A DNA stretch of 64,000 nucleotides from Paenibacillus sp. J45TS6 (GCF_018403285.1 NZ_BOSJ01000003.1:1-64000), one strand, 5' to 3'; numbered from the stretch's first letter, positions 9,473 to 18,794 are shown. Program-made: numbers and translations. The notes: generated by a model from the letters alone, not told the origin.

Positions 9473-10522
9473 TTGAGTAATCAAGAACAGACGGCAGAAG
9501 GAATCACAACCCGTTTTATATGTACAGCAAACCATGGATTTGCTCCTTATGCACAAGAAGAACTTCGGAGAATGTTTGGAACCGTAAAAAGTACAATGCT
9601 TGTCTCTGGTGAAGTGTTTTTAGCTACTTTGTCAGCACCTCAGGGAGAAGTTACAGAGCTTCTGTATCAAACGCCTCCCATTTTTCTAAGGCATTTATTC
9701 CCTATCCACTTTGAAGTGGGGATGGACGATCAAGACCATGCGTATGATCAGTTATTTCGGTTTTTACTGAATCATAGTGCACTGCAAGAAGGCACATTTA
9801 GTCTGCAGGTAAGAAAAACAGAACGGAGCCATTACGAAGGAACTTCCGGTGCATTTAAACAGCATATCTTAAATGGCATTGAACTTCTTCCTGCGCAGCA
9901 CGTGGTGCAGGATGCGGACCTTATCGTATCTGTATATCTTACAGAGGAACGTTTGTATGCAGGTGTATCCCGTGCGGCAGATAATCTGTCGGACTGGAAT
10001 GGAGGAGCTGTTCGCTTTCAGAAGGAAGAGGGACAGATCTCAAGAGCTAAATTCAAACTGCTTGAGGCCGAAAAGACATTAGGGATTCCTTTTTCATCGT
10101 TTCATCGTGCAGTGGATATCGGTGCAGCACCAGGGGGATGGACTTCCTTCTTGCTAGAAAGAGGACTTGAGGTTACAGCAGTTGATCCTGCCAAAATGAA
10201 TCCAGTTCTTCTTAAGAATCCTAGACTTAAATATGTATCTAAAAATGCGGGAGATGTAAAATTCAAGGAAAATGAATTTGATCTTCTCGTATGTGATATG
10301 AGCTGGAGTCCAAAACTCATGGCGAGATTAGTTACCGATTTACTTTACAGCTTAAGACCTGGCGGTACAGCTGTCGTAACTGTAAAGCTAATGCATAAAA
10401 AACCAATGGCGTTGATTAAGGAAGTAACCCATATGTTTGAAGATTCTCGAATGCAGATTCAGCGCGCTAAGCAGCTTTTTCACAATCGGGACGAGATTAC
10501 GTTATATATGATTAAGTATTAA
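9473..10522 (+). CDS. SAM-dependent methyltransferase, RlmM/FtsJ-like
   Basis: A 349-residue protein. The C-terminal half is an RrmJ/FtsJ-type Rossmann methyltransferase: motif I VDIGAAPGGWTSFLL, an acidic loop at TAVDPAKM, the DMSW stretch and a late lysine in VVTVKLMHKK. This pattern resembles RlmM, which 2'-O-methylates 23S rRNA. The N-terminal half resembles a THUMP-like RNA-binding region but is weakly conserved. The start is TTG 9473 with TGGAGG ten bases upstream. It is the last gene of a four-gene operon; a weak imperfect hairpin at 10528-10560 follows. The target RNA is inferred only. Confidence 0.75.
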   Translation: MSNQEQTAEGITTRFICTANHGFAPYAQEELRRMFGTVKSTMLVSGEVFLATLSAPQGEVTELLYQTPPIFLRHLFPIHFEVGMDDQDHAYDQLFRFLLNHSALQEGTFSLQVRKTERSHYEGTSGAFKQHILNGIELLPAQHVVQDADLIVSVYLTEERLYAGVSRAADNLSDWNGGAVRFQKEEGQISRAKFKLLEAEKTLGIPFSSFHRAVDIGAAPGGWTSFLLERGLEVTAVDPAKMNPVLLKNPRLKYVSKNAGDVKFKENEFDLLVCDMSWSPKLMARLVTDLLYSLRPGGTAVVTVKLMHKKPMALIKEVTHMFEDSRMQIQRAKQLFHNRDEITLYMIKY

Positions 10523-10590
10523 TGGTGGAAAAGGGCATGTCTATATAAACATATGCCTTTCGCCATATAAAAGAACATTTAAAAAAGTGC

Positions 10591-10620
10591 TTTACATTTG
10601 GTTCATTCCTGTCATATAAT
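10591..10620 (+). promoter_or_regulatory. Promoter of the kinase/Tad-like pilus operon
   Basis: TTTACA at 10591-10596, an 18-base spacer and a perfect TATAAT at 10615-10620. Transcription would start near 10627, leaving a leader of about 115 bases before the first gene. Confidence 0.75.
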
Positions 10621-10648
10621 GAATCCAAAATTAACCAGTGCGATAAAT

Positions 10649-10723
10649 GAGGGAAAGCATCCCTGTTGTATGAATTTGCAAGTATGATTGCAAATTCAGC
10701 AATAGGGGGCTTTCTCTTTTTTT
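10649..10723 (+). promoter_or_regulatory. Structured leader with terminator-like end
   Basis: The leader folds into one long hairpin. An outer helix pairs 10649-10658 with 10709-10718, a middle helix pairs 10661-10669 with 10699-10707, and an inner 11-bp helix pairs 10671-10681 with 10688-10698 around a six-base loop. A run of T (10715-10723) follows at once. It lies between the promoter and the ribosome site (AAGGAGG, 10731-10737), so it could act as an attenuator or yield a short RNA. It does not match a riboswitch class I know. Confidence 0.6.
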
Positions 10724-10743
10724 ATGTACATAAGGAGGTCATT

Positions 10744-12219
10744 ATGCGGTTTCCTTCGCGTTTAGAAAGAGGTTCTATCCTCGGAGGGAGATACCAGGTT
10801 GTCAGGAGTATCGGCTCTGGTGGAATGAGTCATGTATATATGGCAGAAGATTTAAGGCTTCCAGGAAAGAAATGGGCAATCAAAGAAAGCCTGGCGCATC
10901 CAGGATATCAAGGGAATGTAGTTACAGAAGCCGAGATGCTGATTGAACTTCAGCACCCTCGTTTACCGCAGATTGTAGATTTTTTTGAACCCGATGCAGA
11001 CGGATATACCTATCTAGTGATGGATTATATTCAGGGGATAACACTTACTGAATATCTTAGCAAACATGATTTTACACTTCCCTTTGACAAGATCATCCGG
11101 ATGATCCAAGAGGTAATGGAGGTTCTTGATTATTTGCACCACCGTTCACCGGCCATCATATATCGTGACTTGAAGCCGGGAAACATTATGATCACAGGAG
11201 CAGAAGAACTTCGACTTATCGATTTTGGAATTGCTCGAAATTATAAAGAGAATCATCAGCAGGATACAGTGAAACTCGGAACCATCGGATTTGCTTCACC
11301 CGAACAGTATGGCAGCGGTCAGACGGATGTAAGGTCCGATTTGTATAGTCTTGGAGCATTATTCTTATATTTGATAACCCGGGGAGCACACAGCGAATGG
11401 ATACCGGGCGTAGAGCAACTACTTCGACATGAGGCATTTCGTCCTTATATTCCGATCATCAGGAAACTGCTTCGATCTGATCCAGGAAGCAGATATCAGT
11501 CAGTAGAAGAACTTAGAGAAGAGATGTTCAAGTTATCACATCGCTCATTACCTGGTATACAAGAACAAGGAGCGGTGTTTCCACACGGAACTTGTGTTGT
11601 CTCTGTTATAGGCACAGGACCTGGCGTGGGCGTTACTCATACTTCCATAGCCATTGCTCATTATCTGGCTAGATTGAAATGCAAGGTAGCCATTATCGAA
11701 TTTTCTCAGCGAGCAACTGCTTTTTCGAGAATAGATTCGATAGCTCATGGAGAAGATGGCGTAACAGAAGAACGGCGTATGTTTGAAATAACAGGGGTTC
11801 ACTATTTTCGCAGAACAAGCAAGAAAGAGATTCTTCAGCTTTTAAATAGCAATTATCAATATATTGTTTTGGATCTAGGATGTGAACGTCATCCCTATTC
11901 CATGGAAGAGCTGCAGCGAAGCGATGTGCCGATTGTGGTTGGAGGAGCAGCAGAGTGGAAGCAGTCAGATCTCTATTTGTTCTCACGAAGTTATGAATCA
12001 ACTGTTAAAGCAAAGTGGAATTACGTTGTACCTCTCGCCGGAAAAAACACGGTAGTAAGATTGCGAAAAAACTTGAATTCAAGACATGTATACAGTTTAC
12101 CACTACAAATAGACCCATTTGATCAAGAAGATGAGGTCGATGAAGCTATATCAGACATACTTAAGGACATCGTTCCCGCGATGAAGAAAAAAAGCTTCTT
12201 TTTCAAAAAAAGAAATTAG
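10744..12219 (+). CDS. Ser/Thr kinase fused to degenerate MinD/ParA-like domain
   Basis: A 491-residue protein with two modules. Residues 18-270 form a Hanks-type kinase with G-loop GSGGMSHVY, catalytic Lys in WAIKE, YRDLKPGNI catalytic loop, metal motif DFG and SPEQYG. Residues 284-480 look like a MinD/ParA ATPase whose Walker A reads GTGPGVGVTHTS, so the usual lysine is absent, and the Walker B-like strand is YIVLDLG. There is no membrane segment and no extracellular PASTA domain, unlike PrkC. The start is ATG 10744 just after AAGGAGG; an in-frame ATG at 10666 lies inside the leader hairpin. It is the first gene of the pilus-like operon, so it probably regulates or positions that machine. 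Confidence 0.85.
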   Translation: MRFPSRLERGSILGGRYQVVRSIGSGGMSHVYMAEDLRLPGKKWAIKESLAHPGYQGNVVTEAEMLIELQHPRLPQIVDFFEPDADGYTYLVMDYIQGITLTEYLSKHDFTLPFDKIIRMIQEVMEVLDYLHHRSPAIIYRDLKPGNIMITGAEELRLIDFGIARNYKENHQQDTVKLGTIGFASPEQYGSGQTDVRSDLYSLGALFLYLITRGAHSEWIPGVEQLLRHEAFRPYIPIIRKLLRSDPGSRYQSVEELREEMFKLSHRSLPGIQEQGAVFPHGTCVVSVIGTGPGVGVTHTSIAIAHYLARLKCKVAIIEFSQRATAFSRIDSIAHGEDGVTEERRMFEITGVHYFRRTSKKEILQLLNSNYQYIVLDLGCERHPYSMEELQRSDVPIVVGGAAEWKQSDLYLFSRSYESTVKAKWNYVVPLAGKNTVVRLRKNLNSRHVYSLPLQIDPFDQEDEVDEAISDILKDIVPAMKKKSFFFKKRN

Positions 12220-12260
12220 GAAACAGCACTCAAAGTAAGGGTGTAGATAGGAGTTCACTT

Positions 12261-13313
12261 GTGTCAAAACTTAGACGACAGAGCAAAAAAATGATCTATG
12301 CCGGCCTTGCAGGTGCAGGAGCTGCTAGTCTTTTACTCGGAAGTTATATGTTCTACGATTTTTATGCTGACAATGTGAAACAGAATAAGCAAGAAGCACA
12401 ATACGAAATAAAGCTAGGTGAGCTTACACAGCAGTTAAAGGGTGAACAAAAAGGTAGCAGGAAAGGTTATGTTGCTGCTCGGGATGTGAAGCCGGGTACG
12501 CTAATTCAGAATTCGGATGTAAAAGCGATCCAAATATCTGCTGACCAGTCACCAGCGAATCTAATGGATAATCTGGAGGATATAAGAGGCACAGTTGCAA
12601 AAATAGAACTGCAAACCGGAACAGTCATTACCGAAGCCATGTTGTACCAAGACGAGCCGACACCAGCTGACCTAAGAAACCGTGAGATTTCAGTCATTAA
12701 ACTGCCATCTGTATTATCAGCGGGGGAAATGGTCGATGTTCGTATTCAGTTTCCCACAGGTCAAGATTATATTGTTTTATCAAAGAAAAAGGTAGAAAAA
12801 CTAAACGGTCCTACCATGTGGATCACATTGACAGAGGAAGAAATACTGACCTTGTCGAGCGCAATGGTTGATGCCTACTTACATAAAGCATCTCTCTATT
12901 CACTAAGTTATGTAGAACCAGAGTTTCAAGAAAGAGCTATTCCTACATATCCAGCTAACGAAAAAGTACTCCAGCTAATCGAGGTAAATCCCAATATAGT
13001 AGAACACGCGGAACAGGCACTAGCAAAACACTTGAGAGGGACACTAGAAAGTGCACTTGCTTCCTCCCAGACAAACGTAGTCTCAGAATCAATTGAACAG
13101 GATCTTTTGACTTCACGAGGTGGAGGTATAAGCTCTTCGGGTGAATTATGGCACTCAGATCAAGATATGAACCAGACAAGCTCTGAAAGTTCGAGCGAAG
13201 CAGAAGTATGGAAAGAATCTGCGTCTGAAGAGCCCGGGAATTCCAAAGAAATTTATGGACCGTTAGCTGAGCAAAATCAAATTTTATCACAGCCAGGGAC
13301 GACAAATCCTTAA
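12261..13313 (+). CDS. SAF-domain protein, CpaB/RcpC-like
   Basis: A 350-residue protein starting at GTG 12261 after GATAGGAG. A membrane helix lies at about residues 11-32. It is followed by a SAF-type domain (GYVAARDVKPGTLIQNSDV to about 130), as found in CpaB/RcpC pilus assembly proteins and in FlgA. A second beta-rich stretch reaches about 220. The last 80 residues are Ser/Glu-rich and probably disordered. CpaB in Gram-negative Tad systems works with the outer-membrane secretin. Here no secretin is expected, so the role is more likely in the membrane or wall-facing part of a monoderm pilus. Confidence 0.7.
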   Translation: MSKLRRQSKKMIYAGLAGAGAASLLLGSYMFYDFYADNVKQNKQEAQYEIKLGELTQQLKGEQKGSRKGYVAARDVKPGTLIQNSDVKAIQISADQSPANLMDNLEDIRGTVAKIELQTGTVITEAMLYQDEPTPADLRNREISVIKLPSVLSAGEMVDVRIQFPTGQDYIVLSKKKVEKLNGPTMWITLTEEEILTLSSAMVDAYLHKASLYSLSYVEPEFQERAIPTYPANEKVLQLIEVNPNIVEHAEQALAKHLRGTLESALASSQTNVVSESIEQDLLTSRGGGISSSGELWHSDQDMNQTSSESSSEAEVWKESASEEPGNSKEIYGPLAEQNQILSQPGTTNP

Positions 13314-13335
13314 GTGAAGGGTGAAGGGCTAACCA

Positions 13336-14046
13336 ATGAAAACATGGATATTTGCAGGTTTGGCAAGCAAAACAGACGTAACATTATATCTTAGTAAGAT
13401 CCTAGCGAACATGGGTTTTAAAGTACTGCTTGTTGATGGAACCGAATATGAACGCTATAGGTATAGCATTGATCCTATCTTTTTACCGGAGTGGATTACT
13501 GAGTTTGAAGGATTTGATGTAGCTTGCGGGTTTACAAATTATAAGCGAATGGTGGATTACTTATCTAGTGTGGATGAGGATATAACCCAGTATGATTTTA
13601 TTCTTGTGGATGTTGAAAAGATCGATTTTTTAACCAAAGAAGAGTGGATATCAGCGGCGGCAAGACTGTGGGTTAGTACGTATCGTCGAGAGGATCTCGA
13701 GAGAGGCAAGGAATGGATTTACAAACTTCAAGAGAGACTTCAAGCCGAAGAGTTGCCGAGCTTTTATAGACTTTGGACGCAGATGATGGATACGACAATA
13801 GATCAGTATGCATGGGGATTTTATAATGACGTTCCCATACATTTTCATGGAACACCTGTCTCGATCTATTGGAATGAGATGGATTTGGCGCTGCAAATTG
13901 AAAATGAACATATCAAAAAAATTCGTATAAAGCCACTATCTAGACAATATAAGAAATCACTTGCTTTATTGCTTGAACTCCTTACCGGATGGACATTTGC
14001 CGAGTCGAAAAAAGCCTTATCCCTTATAGAAAGGAAGAGAGCATGA
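13336..14046 (+). CDS. ParA/MinD-fold-like protein without P-loop
   Basis: I do not recognise a named family. The 236-residue protein opens with a beta-strand and helix pattern like ParA/MinD (IFAGLASKTDVTLYLSKIL, then VLLVDG) and has a later strand ending FILVDVEK. It has no GKT/GKS phosphate loop. No signal peptide or membrane helix is seen. It overlaps the next ParA-like gene by ATGA, so the two are translated together and may pair. A role in placing or regulating the CpaF motor is an inference from the neighbours. Confidence 0.6.
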   Translation: MKTWIFAGLASKTDVTLYLSKILANMGFKVLLVDGTEYERYRYSIDPIFLPEWITEFEGFDVACGFTNYKRMVDYLSSVDEDITQYDFILVDVEKIDFLTKEEWISAAARLWVSTYRREDLERGKEWIYKLQERLQAEELPSFYRLWTQMMDTTIDQYAWGFYNDVPIHFHGTPVSIYWNEMDLALQIENEHIKKIRIKPLSRQYKKSLALLLELLTGWTFAESKKALSLIERKRA

Positions 14047-14879
14047 GTATTGTTACTTTTTGGAGTCCATACCAGCGTAGTGGTACCACATCAAACATGA
14101 TGTCAGTTGCTTATATGATTGGACTATCTGAACGTGTACGTTCCCTTGTCATGCATATGGATTATGCAGGAGAAAGCTGTGAGTTAGGGATGCCGGTTCG
14201 TGAGACGAATACCGACTTTGTAATGGATCAGTTATCTACAACCGGATGGGATGCTATGTTTCGTTTGTATTCCAGTGGAAGTTTAACAAAAGAAAAGTTT
14301 AGAGATTGTACGGTACCTCTTCTGAGGGACCAACTGGATTTACTTCCAGGGAAATATAGACTTCCTTTTACGGGAGAGATGGACCTAAGCTCTAAGCAGA
14401 TATCTCCTGTTTTTAAAATTGCGAATGCGGCGTATGACCTGATATTACTGGATGCAGGAAACGGAGAAAGTAAGGAGAGAGAGATCATGAAAGATAGTGA
14501 TGTTGTGGTTGTTAATCTGAATCAGAATATGCGAGAAGTAGAACGATTCTTCACAAACACGAAGTGGAAGCAGGAATGGGAACAGAAGAAGATGATTATT
14601 TCGCTCGGTTTATATGATCGTGATTCTAATTGTACTCCAGCCAATATTAAACGTCGTTTTGGTTATAAAGATCCAATCTTACCGATTCCATATTGCTCAC
14701 CGTATAGAGATGCATGGAATCGAAGAGATATCGGTACTTACATTCATCAGACGATAAATATGGATAAGAAGAGCGGAGAGATGGGAGAACTAGCTGTGAG
14801 TATTCGTGAATTATCCAAATTTATTATGGAGAGTGCTGGTTTGCGTAGTATCTTAAAACAGCTCGAAAGAGGAGCATAA
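14043..14879 (+). CDS. ParA/TadZ-like ATPase-fold protein
   Basis: A 278-residue protein beginning MSIVTFWSP. It continues with YQRSGTTSNMMSVAYMIG, which occupies the place of a deviant Walker A but lacks the signature lysine. A Walker B-like strand (YDLILLDAG) follows, then VVVVNLNQ, which resembles the MinD switch region. TadZ/CpaE proteins of Tad pili are often degenerate in the same way and localise the pilus to a cell pole. The start is ATG 14043 after AAAGGAAG; an in-frame ATG at 13989 would lie inside the preceding gene. Confidence 0.65.
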   Translation: MSIVTFWSPYQRSGTTSNMMSVAYMIGLSERVRSLVMHMDYAGESCELGMPVRETNTDFVMDQLSTTGWDAMFRLYSSGSLTKEKFRDCTVPLLRDQLDLLPGKYRLPFTGEMDLSSKQISPVFKIANAAYDLILLDAGNGESKEREIMKDSDVVVVNLNQNMREVERFFTNTKWKQEWEQKKMIISLGLYDRDSNCTPANIKRRFGYKDPILPIPYCSPYRDAWNRRDIGTYIHQTINMDKKSGEMGELAVSIRELSKFIMESAGLRSILKQLERGA

Positions 14880-14899
14880 CAGAGGGGAGGGAAGACGTA

Positions 14900-16711
14900 A
14901 TGAATATTTTCCTTCTGCTCATATTGTCTGCCAGTTGTATTCTACTCTTATTCATGAAGTTAAGGAATAACCGAAAAATCACAGAGTCCATCCCTAAAAA
15001 AGGGAAGGAAGAAGAAGCAACATTAGAGCATGTGACAGAGTATGTGAAACAGGCGTTACATGAGTTAAGTCATAGCCAATTGGCAGATGCAGGACTGCAC
15101 GAAGAGGAATATAAGCGGAAAATAAATCAAAGAGCTGAGATGAGAAGAGCACTGAAAGACTGTATATCGGGTAGCTTGAGTGATAAACATTATGTAAAGA
15201 AATTAATTACCGATGTACTTATTCATAGTTATGGACTGACAGAACGTAATATTAATGAAGCCATCCCATTTGACCTTCCTGGCGAGTTAAGTATACAGGA
15301 CCAATTCGAGATTATATTTTATATTTACCAGCAGCAATTTGGAGTAGAAGCATTATCGAAGCTCATTGATACATATGATTTGGCAGAACTAAGAAGGCAG
15401 TCTGAATCAGACTCAGGCGGATACTACGAAATTACTTCGAAAGACATTATGTATATTTTTGAGTGTGAATATCGCGAACTGCATTTTTTAGACAAAGTTA
15501 ATATTCTCGTACAACGTGTTTATCAGCATTATAAAGGATTCTCGGTTGTTGATGATATTCGGGATCAGCAGATTGACGGGGTAAGTGCTGGGGTGAGCGG
15601 AGTATTAGGACATGAGATGAATCCGATTCCAGATATGCCATTTCATATTCTTAAGGAAGATCATGATTATGAAATAGAATCTGAAGTTAGCCGCAGTACA
15701 GAAAGTGTTTGGATTTTTTATAGAGGAAAAACGATTCATTTATCATTTTTATCTTTTGGTTCAGAACGTGAGCTGAAAAGAGTATGCCAGAATATATACA
15801 AGTACAATCATCCGGGTCAGTTATCAGAATCCAAAGGATATAAGGTGAATGAAATGAAGGACGGATCAAGGGTAGTTGTCGTTAGACCTCCTTTTTCGGA
15901 ATCCTGGGCATTTTTTGTTCGTAAATTCGATTTACCGAGTGCGACATTGTCGAAATTAATTACGGGCGCTAATTCAGATATGGTTATTGAACTCATTCGT
16001 TATCTTATGAAAGGCTGCAGAATTACATCGGTCACTGGTGCGCAAGGCTCCGGCAAAACGACCTTGTTAATGGCGATGATCGAGCATATTTATCCATATC
16101 ATACCCTTCGTGTACAGGAAATGGCTTTTGAACTTCATTTACGAAAGCTGTACAGCAAACGTAATATTTTGAGCTTCCGGGAGACAGATCATATTTCAGG
16201 TCAACAGGGGCTCGATCTGCAAAAAAAGACCGATGGGACGGTTAATATTCTCGGCGAGGTTGCAAGTGACGAAGTGGCGGCTTGGATGATCCAAATGTCT
16301 CAGGTGGCCAGTCTATTTACCGTATTTACACATCATGCCAAGACCTTTCCTGATTTGATTTTTTCTCTGAGAAATTCACTTCTTAAAGTAGGAATGTTTA
16401 GACATGAACATATTGCGGAGGAACAGGTGGCGAGTGTGCTTAATTTTGATATTCATCTGAAAAAAGATGCGGATGGAGGAAGATATATCGAGCGGATTAC
16501 CGAATGTGTCCCAGATCTAGCTTCATCTCGCTCAGGTGGAGAAGCTTTTACCTATCGGAATATAGTGGAGTATCGTGCTGGCATGTATCATATGGTCTCT
16601 CCGATTTCGTCACGTAATCATAAGGAAATGATCTCGCAGATGAGCAGGGAGGATGCCTCACGGTTCGAACAATTTGCAGCATCCTATTGGGGGAGCAGCC
16701 ATGTCTCTTAA
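14900..16711 (+). CDS. CpaF/TadA-type secretion ATPase
   Basis: A 603-residue traffic ATPase predicted to power assembly of the pilus-like structure. Residues 2-20 form a membrane helix, unusual for CpaF, which is normally soluble. The central region is the VirB11/CpaF N-domain. Walker A is GAQGSGKTT near residue 379, followed by an Asp/Glu box in VQEMAFEL and a Walker B-like stretch with GEVASDE. A histidine-rich segment (FTHHAKTF) matches the His box. The gene overlaps its membrane partner by 11 bases. Confidence 0.85.
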   Translation: MNIFLLLILSASCILLLFMKLRNNRKITESIPKKGKEEEATLEHVTEYVKQALHELSHSQLADAGLHEEEYKRKINQRAEMRRALKDCISGSLSDKHYVKKLITDVLIHSYGLTERNINEAIPFDLPGELSIQDQFEIIFYIYQQQFGVEALSKLIDTYDLAELRRQSESDSGGYYEITSKDIMYIFECEYRELHFLDKVNILVQRVYQHYKGFSVVDDIRDQQIDGVSAGVSGVLGHEMNPIPDMPFHILKEDHDYEIESEVSRSTESVWIFYRGKTIHLSFLSFGSERELKRVCQNIYKYNHPGQLSESKGYKVNEMKDGSRVVVVRPPFSESWAFFVRKFDLPSATLSKLITGANSDMVIELIRYLMKGCRITSVTGAQGSGKTTLLMAMIEHIYPYHTLRVQEMAFELHLRKLYSKRNILSFRETDHISGQQGLDLQKKTDGTVNILGEVASDEVAAWMIQMSQVASLFTVFTHHAKTFPDLIFSLRNSLLKVGMFRHEHIAEEQVASVLNFDIHLKKDADGGRYIERITECVPDLASSRSGGEAFTYRNIVEYRAGMYHMVSPISSRNHKEMISQMSREDASRFEQFAASYWGSSHVS

Positions 16712-18770
16712 ACAAGTATTACTTCTGATCCTGACGATATCCATCCTAGGTCTGCTCATCATTTACGTTTTCATACAGCTCACGAATCGTAAACACCATT
16801 ATTCGCCGCAAAGAATGGATAACCAGAAAATTAAGAGTTCCAAAAGTCTCAGGGCTGTAATGAAAGCCTTTCTAGTTCAGTCTTATGCTTATGCAGTTAA
16901 AGTTCCTGGTGTTGCTGGTTATATTCAACTTGTCCGAAAGAAATTAAGTTATCAATATGGAATGAGTGAATACTTGCTGCGTATAGAGACGATGAAACAG
17001 ACTTTTCTGATATGGGCTACCTTCCTTGTTTCAGGTATCGTTCTCATGACAATTCAGCCTGGCTTGCATTTCTTCATGTTGGTCTTGCTGGTAGGTGTTG
17101 TGGTTAACAGTCTATTTCTAGATATGGCGGTCGCTAGACAAGAACGTAAACTTTTATCTGAGATGGTAGAGTTATTTGCAGAAGTCAGGCATAGATACCA
17201 TCAACATGGCATGGTCGAAGAAGCGTTATACGAAGCAGCCGAAGTGTCTCAAGGAGAAGCTGCGAGACATGCGATGCACATCTACGCTGCGCTAACATCT
17301 GTTCATCCAGATGAAGCTTTGGAACGTTATTATGAGACAGCCCCTAATCGATTTCTAAAAGCATTTGCTGGAATATCCTATATGGTAATGGAGTTTGGAG
17401 ATCAGGAGGCAAGACAAGATTCCATCTATCTTAAAGGAATTGGAAGTCTAACACAGGAAATTCATCTGGAAATATTACGACTTTCAAAGCTGGATTATTT
17501 ATTAAAAGGTCTTAATGTGATTAGCCTCGCTCCGGTCTTTTTCACAAAACCCATAGAGGAATGGGCAAGAAACAGTTTTCCTACGATGAATGAATATTAT
17601 GAAAGCAAACATGGTTTTATTATTCTGTTGTCTATTTACATCATTATCATCGGATCCTATGCTTTATTGCAGCAGATTCAGCGGACGCAAGAGACGGGTT
17701 ACCTTGCAGGAGACCGGAAGCAGATATGGGAAAAGCGATTGTATGAGTGGAAATGGATGCGGCATTTAGCATCGGCTTTTGGTCCGAAAACGGGCACCCG
17801 GTCCTATGCATCTCTTGCTAAGCTTCTTCGTGATACGAATACCCATCTCAGATTGGAATGGTTTGAAGTTAGAAGAATTACCTGCTTTATCGGATGTTTT
17901 ATTTTTGCTGTAAGCAGTGTCGGTATCTTGCATCATATTCAAAGAAATCATATCTCAAATCAGCCTGTTGTGAACGCTACTGTATTTGGAGAATTACCGC
18001 AAGCCGAGAAGGAAACCTCACTTTGGTGGACAACTCTCGACCAGAAAGTAATGAAAGATTTGAACATGAGTGCGAGCAGCACCTACGAACAGATTGAGAA
18101 TTCTTTGCATCGTCACTCAGATAAAAAGTTGCTTCATGAAGATATAAATACTTCAGTACATCGAATTACAGAGAAGCTCCAGGCGTGGAATCATGAAGTT
18201 TTTCATTGGTGGGAACTGTTGTCTTGTCTGTTCATAGCTTACATAGGTTACCATCTTCCCTTATTGCTGCTTTACACCGAAAGGCGTTTCCGCAGAATGG
18301 ATATGAGGCATGAAGTATACCAGTATCAGACTGTAATTTCGATTCTTCGGGATATGGACCGAATGTCGGTTGAAGAAATACTCGAATGGCTGAATCGTTT
18401 CGCAGTGATTTTCAAAACTCCGCTGCAAAAATGTCTTCTTCACTATGAACATGGCCCTGAAGAAGCTTTGGAACAGTTAAAGGAAGAAATAACTTTGCCT
18501 GAGTTCCAAAGGATTGTAGACAAGCTTATCCTAGCGCTTGGTACGATCACGATAAAGGAAGCATTCGATGATTTGGATCATCAGATGTCCTTTTATTTTG
18601 AACAGAGAAGACAAGAATACGCGAAGACGATCGAGACGAAAGCAGAATGGGGCCGCATCATTGGTTTTACTCCGATGTATGCTCTGATTTTTCTTTATCT
18701 GGTGCTCCCGCTGATCGTGGTCAGTTTTACGCAAATGAATGTTTATTACGAACAAATTCAAAAAATATAA
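16701..18770 (+). CDS. Fused TadB/TadC-like membrane platform protein
   Basis: A 689-residue polytopic protein with membrane helices near 5-26, 101-140 (a pair), 304-325, 394-411, 503-525 and 655-680. Two type II secretion F-like cytoplasmic helical blocks lie at about 155-300 and 540-650; the second contains EEALEQLKEEITLPEFQRIV, a pattern typical of TadC. In most Tad loci TadB and TadC are separate proteins of roughly 300 residues; here one polypeptide seems to hold both. The start is ATG 16701, inside the end of the ATPase gene; an in-frame ATG at 16653 would overlap it further. A cytoplasmic-membrane platform for pilin assembly is the likely role. Confidence 0.75.
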   Translation: MSLKQVLLLILTISILGLLIIYVFIQLTNRKHHYSPQRMDNQKIKSSKSLRAVMKAFLVQSYAYAVKVPGVAGYIQLVRKKLSYQYGMSEYLLRIETMKQTFLIWATFLVSGIVLMTIQPGLHFFMLVLLVGVVVNSLFLDMAVARQERKLLSEMVELFAEVRHRYHQHGMVEEALYEAAEVSQGEAARHAMHIYAALTSVHPDEALERYYETAPNRFLKAFAGISYMVMEFGDQEARQDSIYLKGIGSLTQEIHLEILRLSKLDYLLKGLNVISLAPVFFTKPIEEWARNSFPTMNEYYESKHGFIILLSIYIIIIGSYALLQQIQRTQETGYLAGDRKQIWEKRLYEWKWMRHLASAFGPKTGTRSYASLAKLLRDTNTHLRLEWFEVRRITCFIGCFIFAVSSVGILHHIQRNHISNQPVVNATVFGELPQAEKETSLWWTTLDQKVMKDLNMSASSTYEQIENSLHRHSDKKLLHEDINTSVHRITEKLQAWNHEVFHWWELLSCLFIAYIGYHLPLLLLYTERRFRRMDMRHEVYQYQTVISILRDMDRMSVEEILEWLNRFAVIFKTPLQKCLLHYEHGPEEALEQLKEEITLPEFQRIVDKLILALGTITIKEAFDDLDHQMSFYFEQRRQEYAKTIETKAEWGRIIGFTPMYALIFLYLVLPLIVVSFTQMNVYYEQIQKI

Positions 18771-18794
18771 ATTGAGAACTCGGAGGCATTAAAA

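Noticed and set aside
10528-10560. Hairpin after the methyltransferase gene as a terminator
   Set aside because: The arms pair only imperfectly and no T-run follows, so I mention it but do not list it.
10666-10743. Longer start for the kinase at ATG 10666
   Set aside because: The extension lies in the leader hairpin and T-run; AAGGAGG directly before ATG 10744 decides the start.
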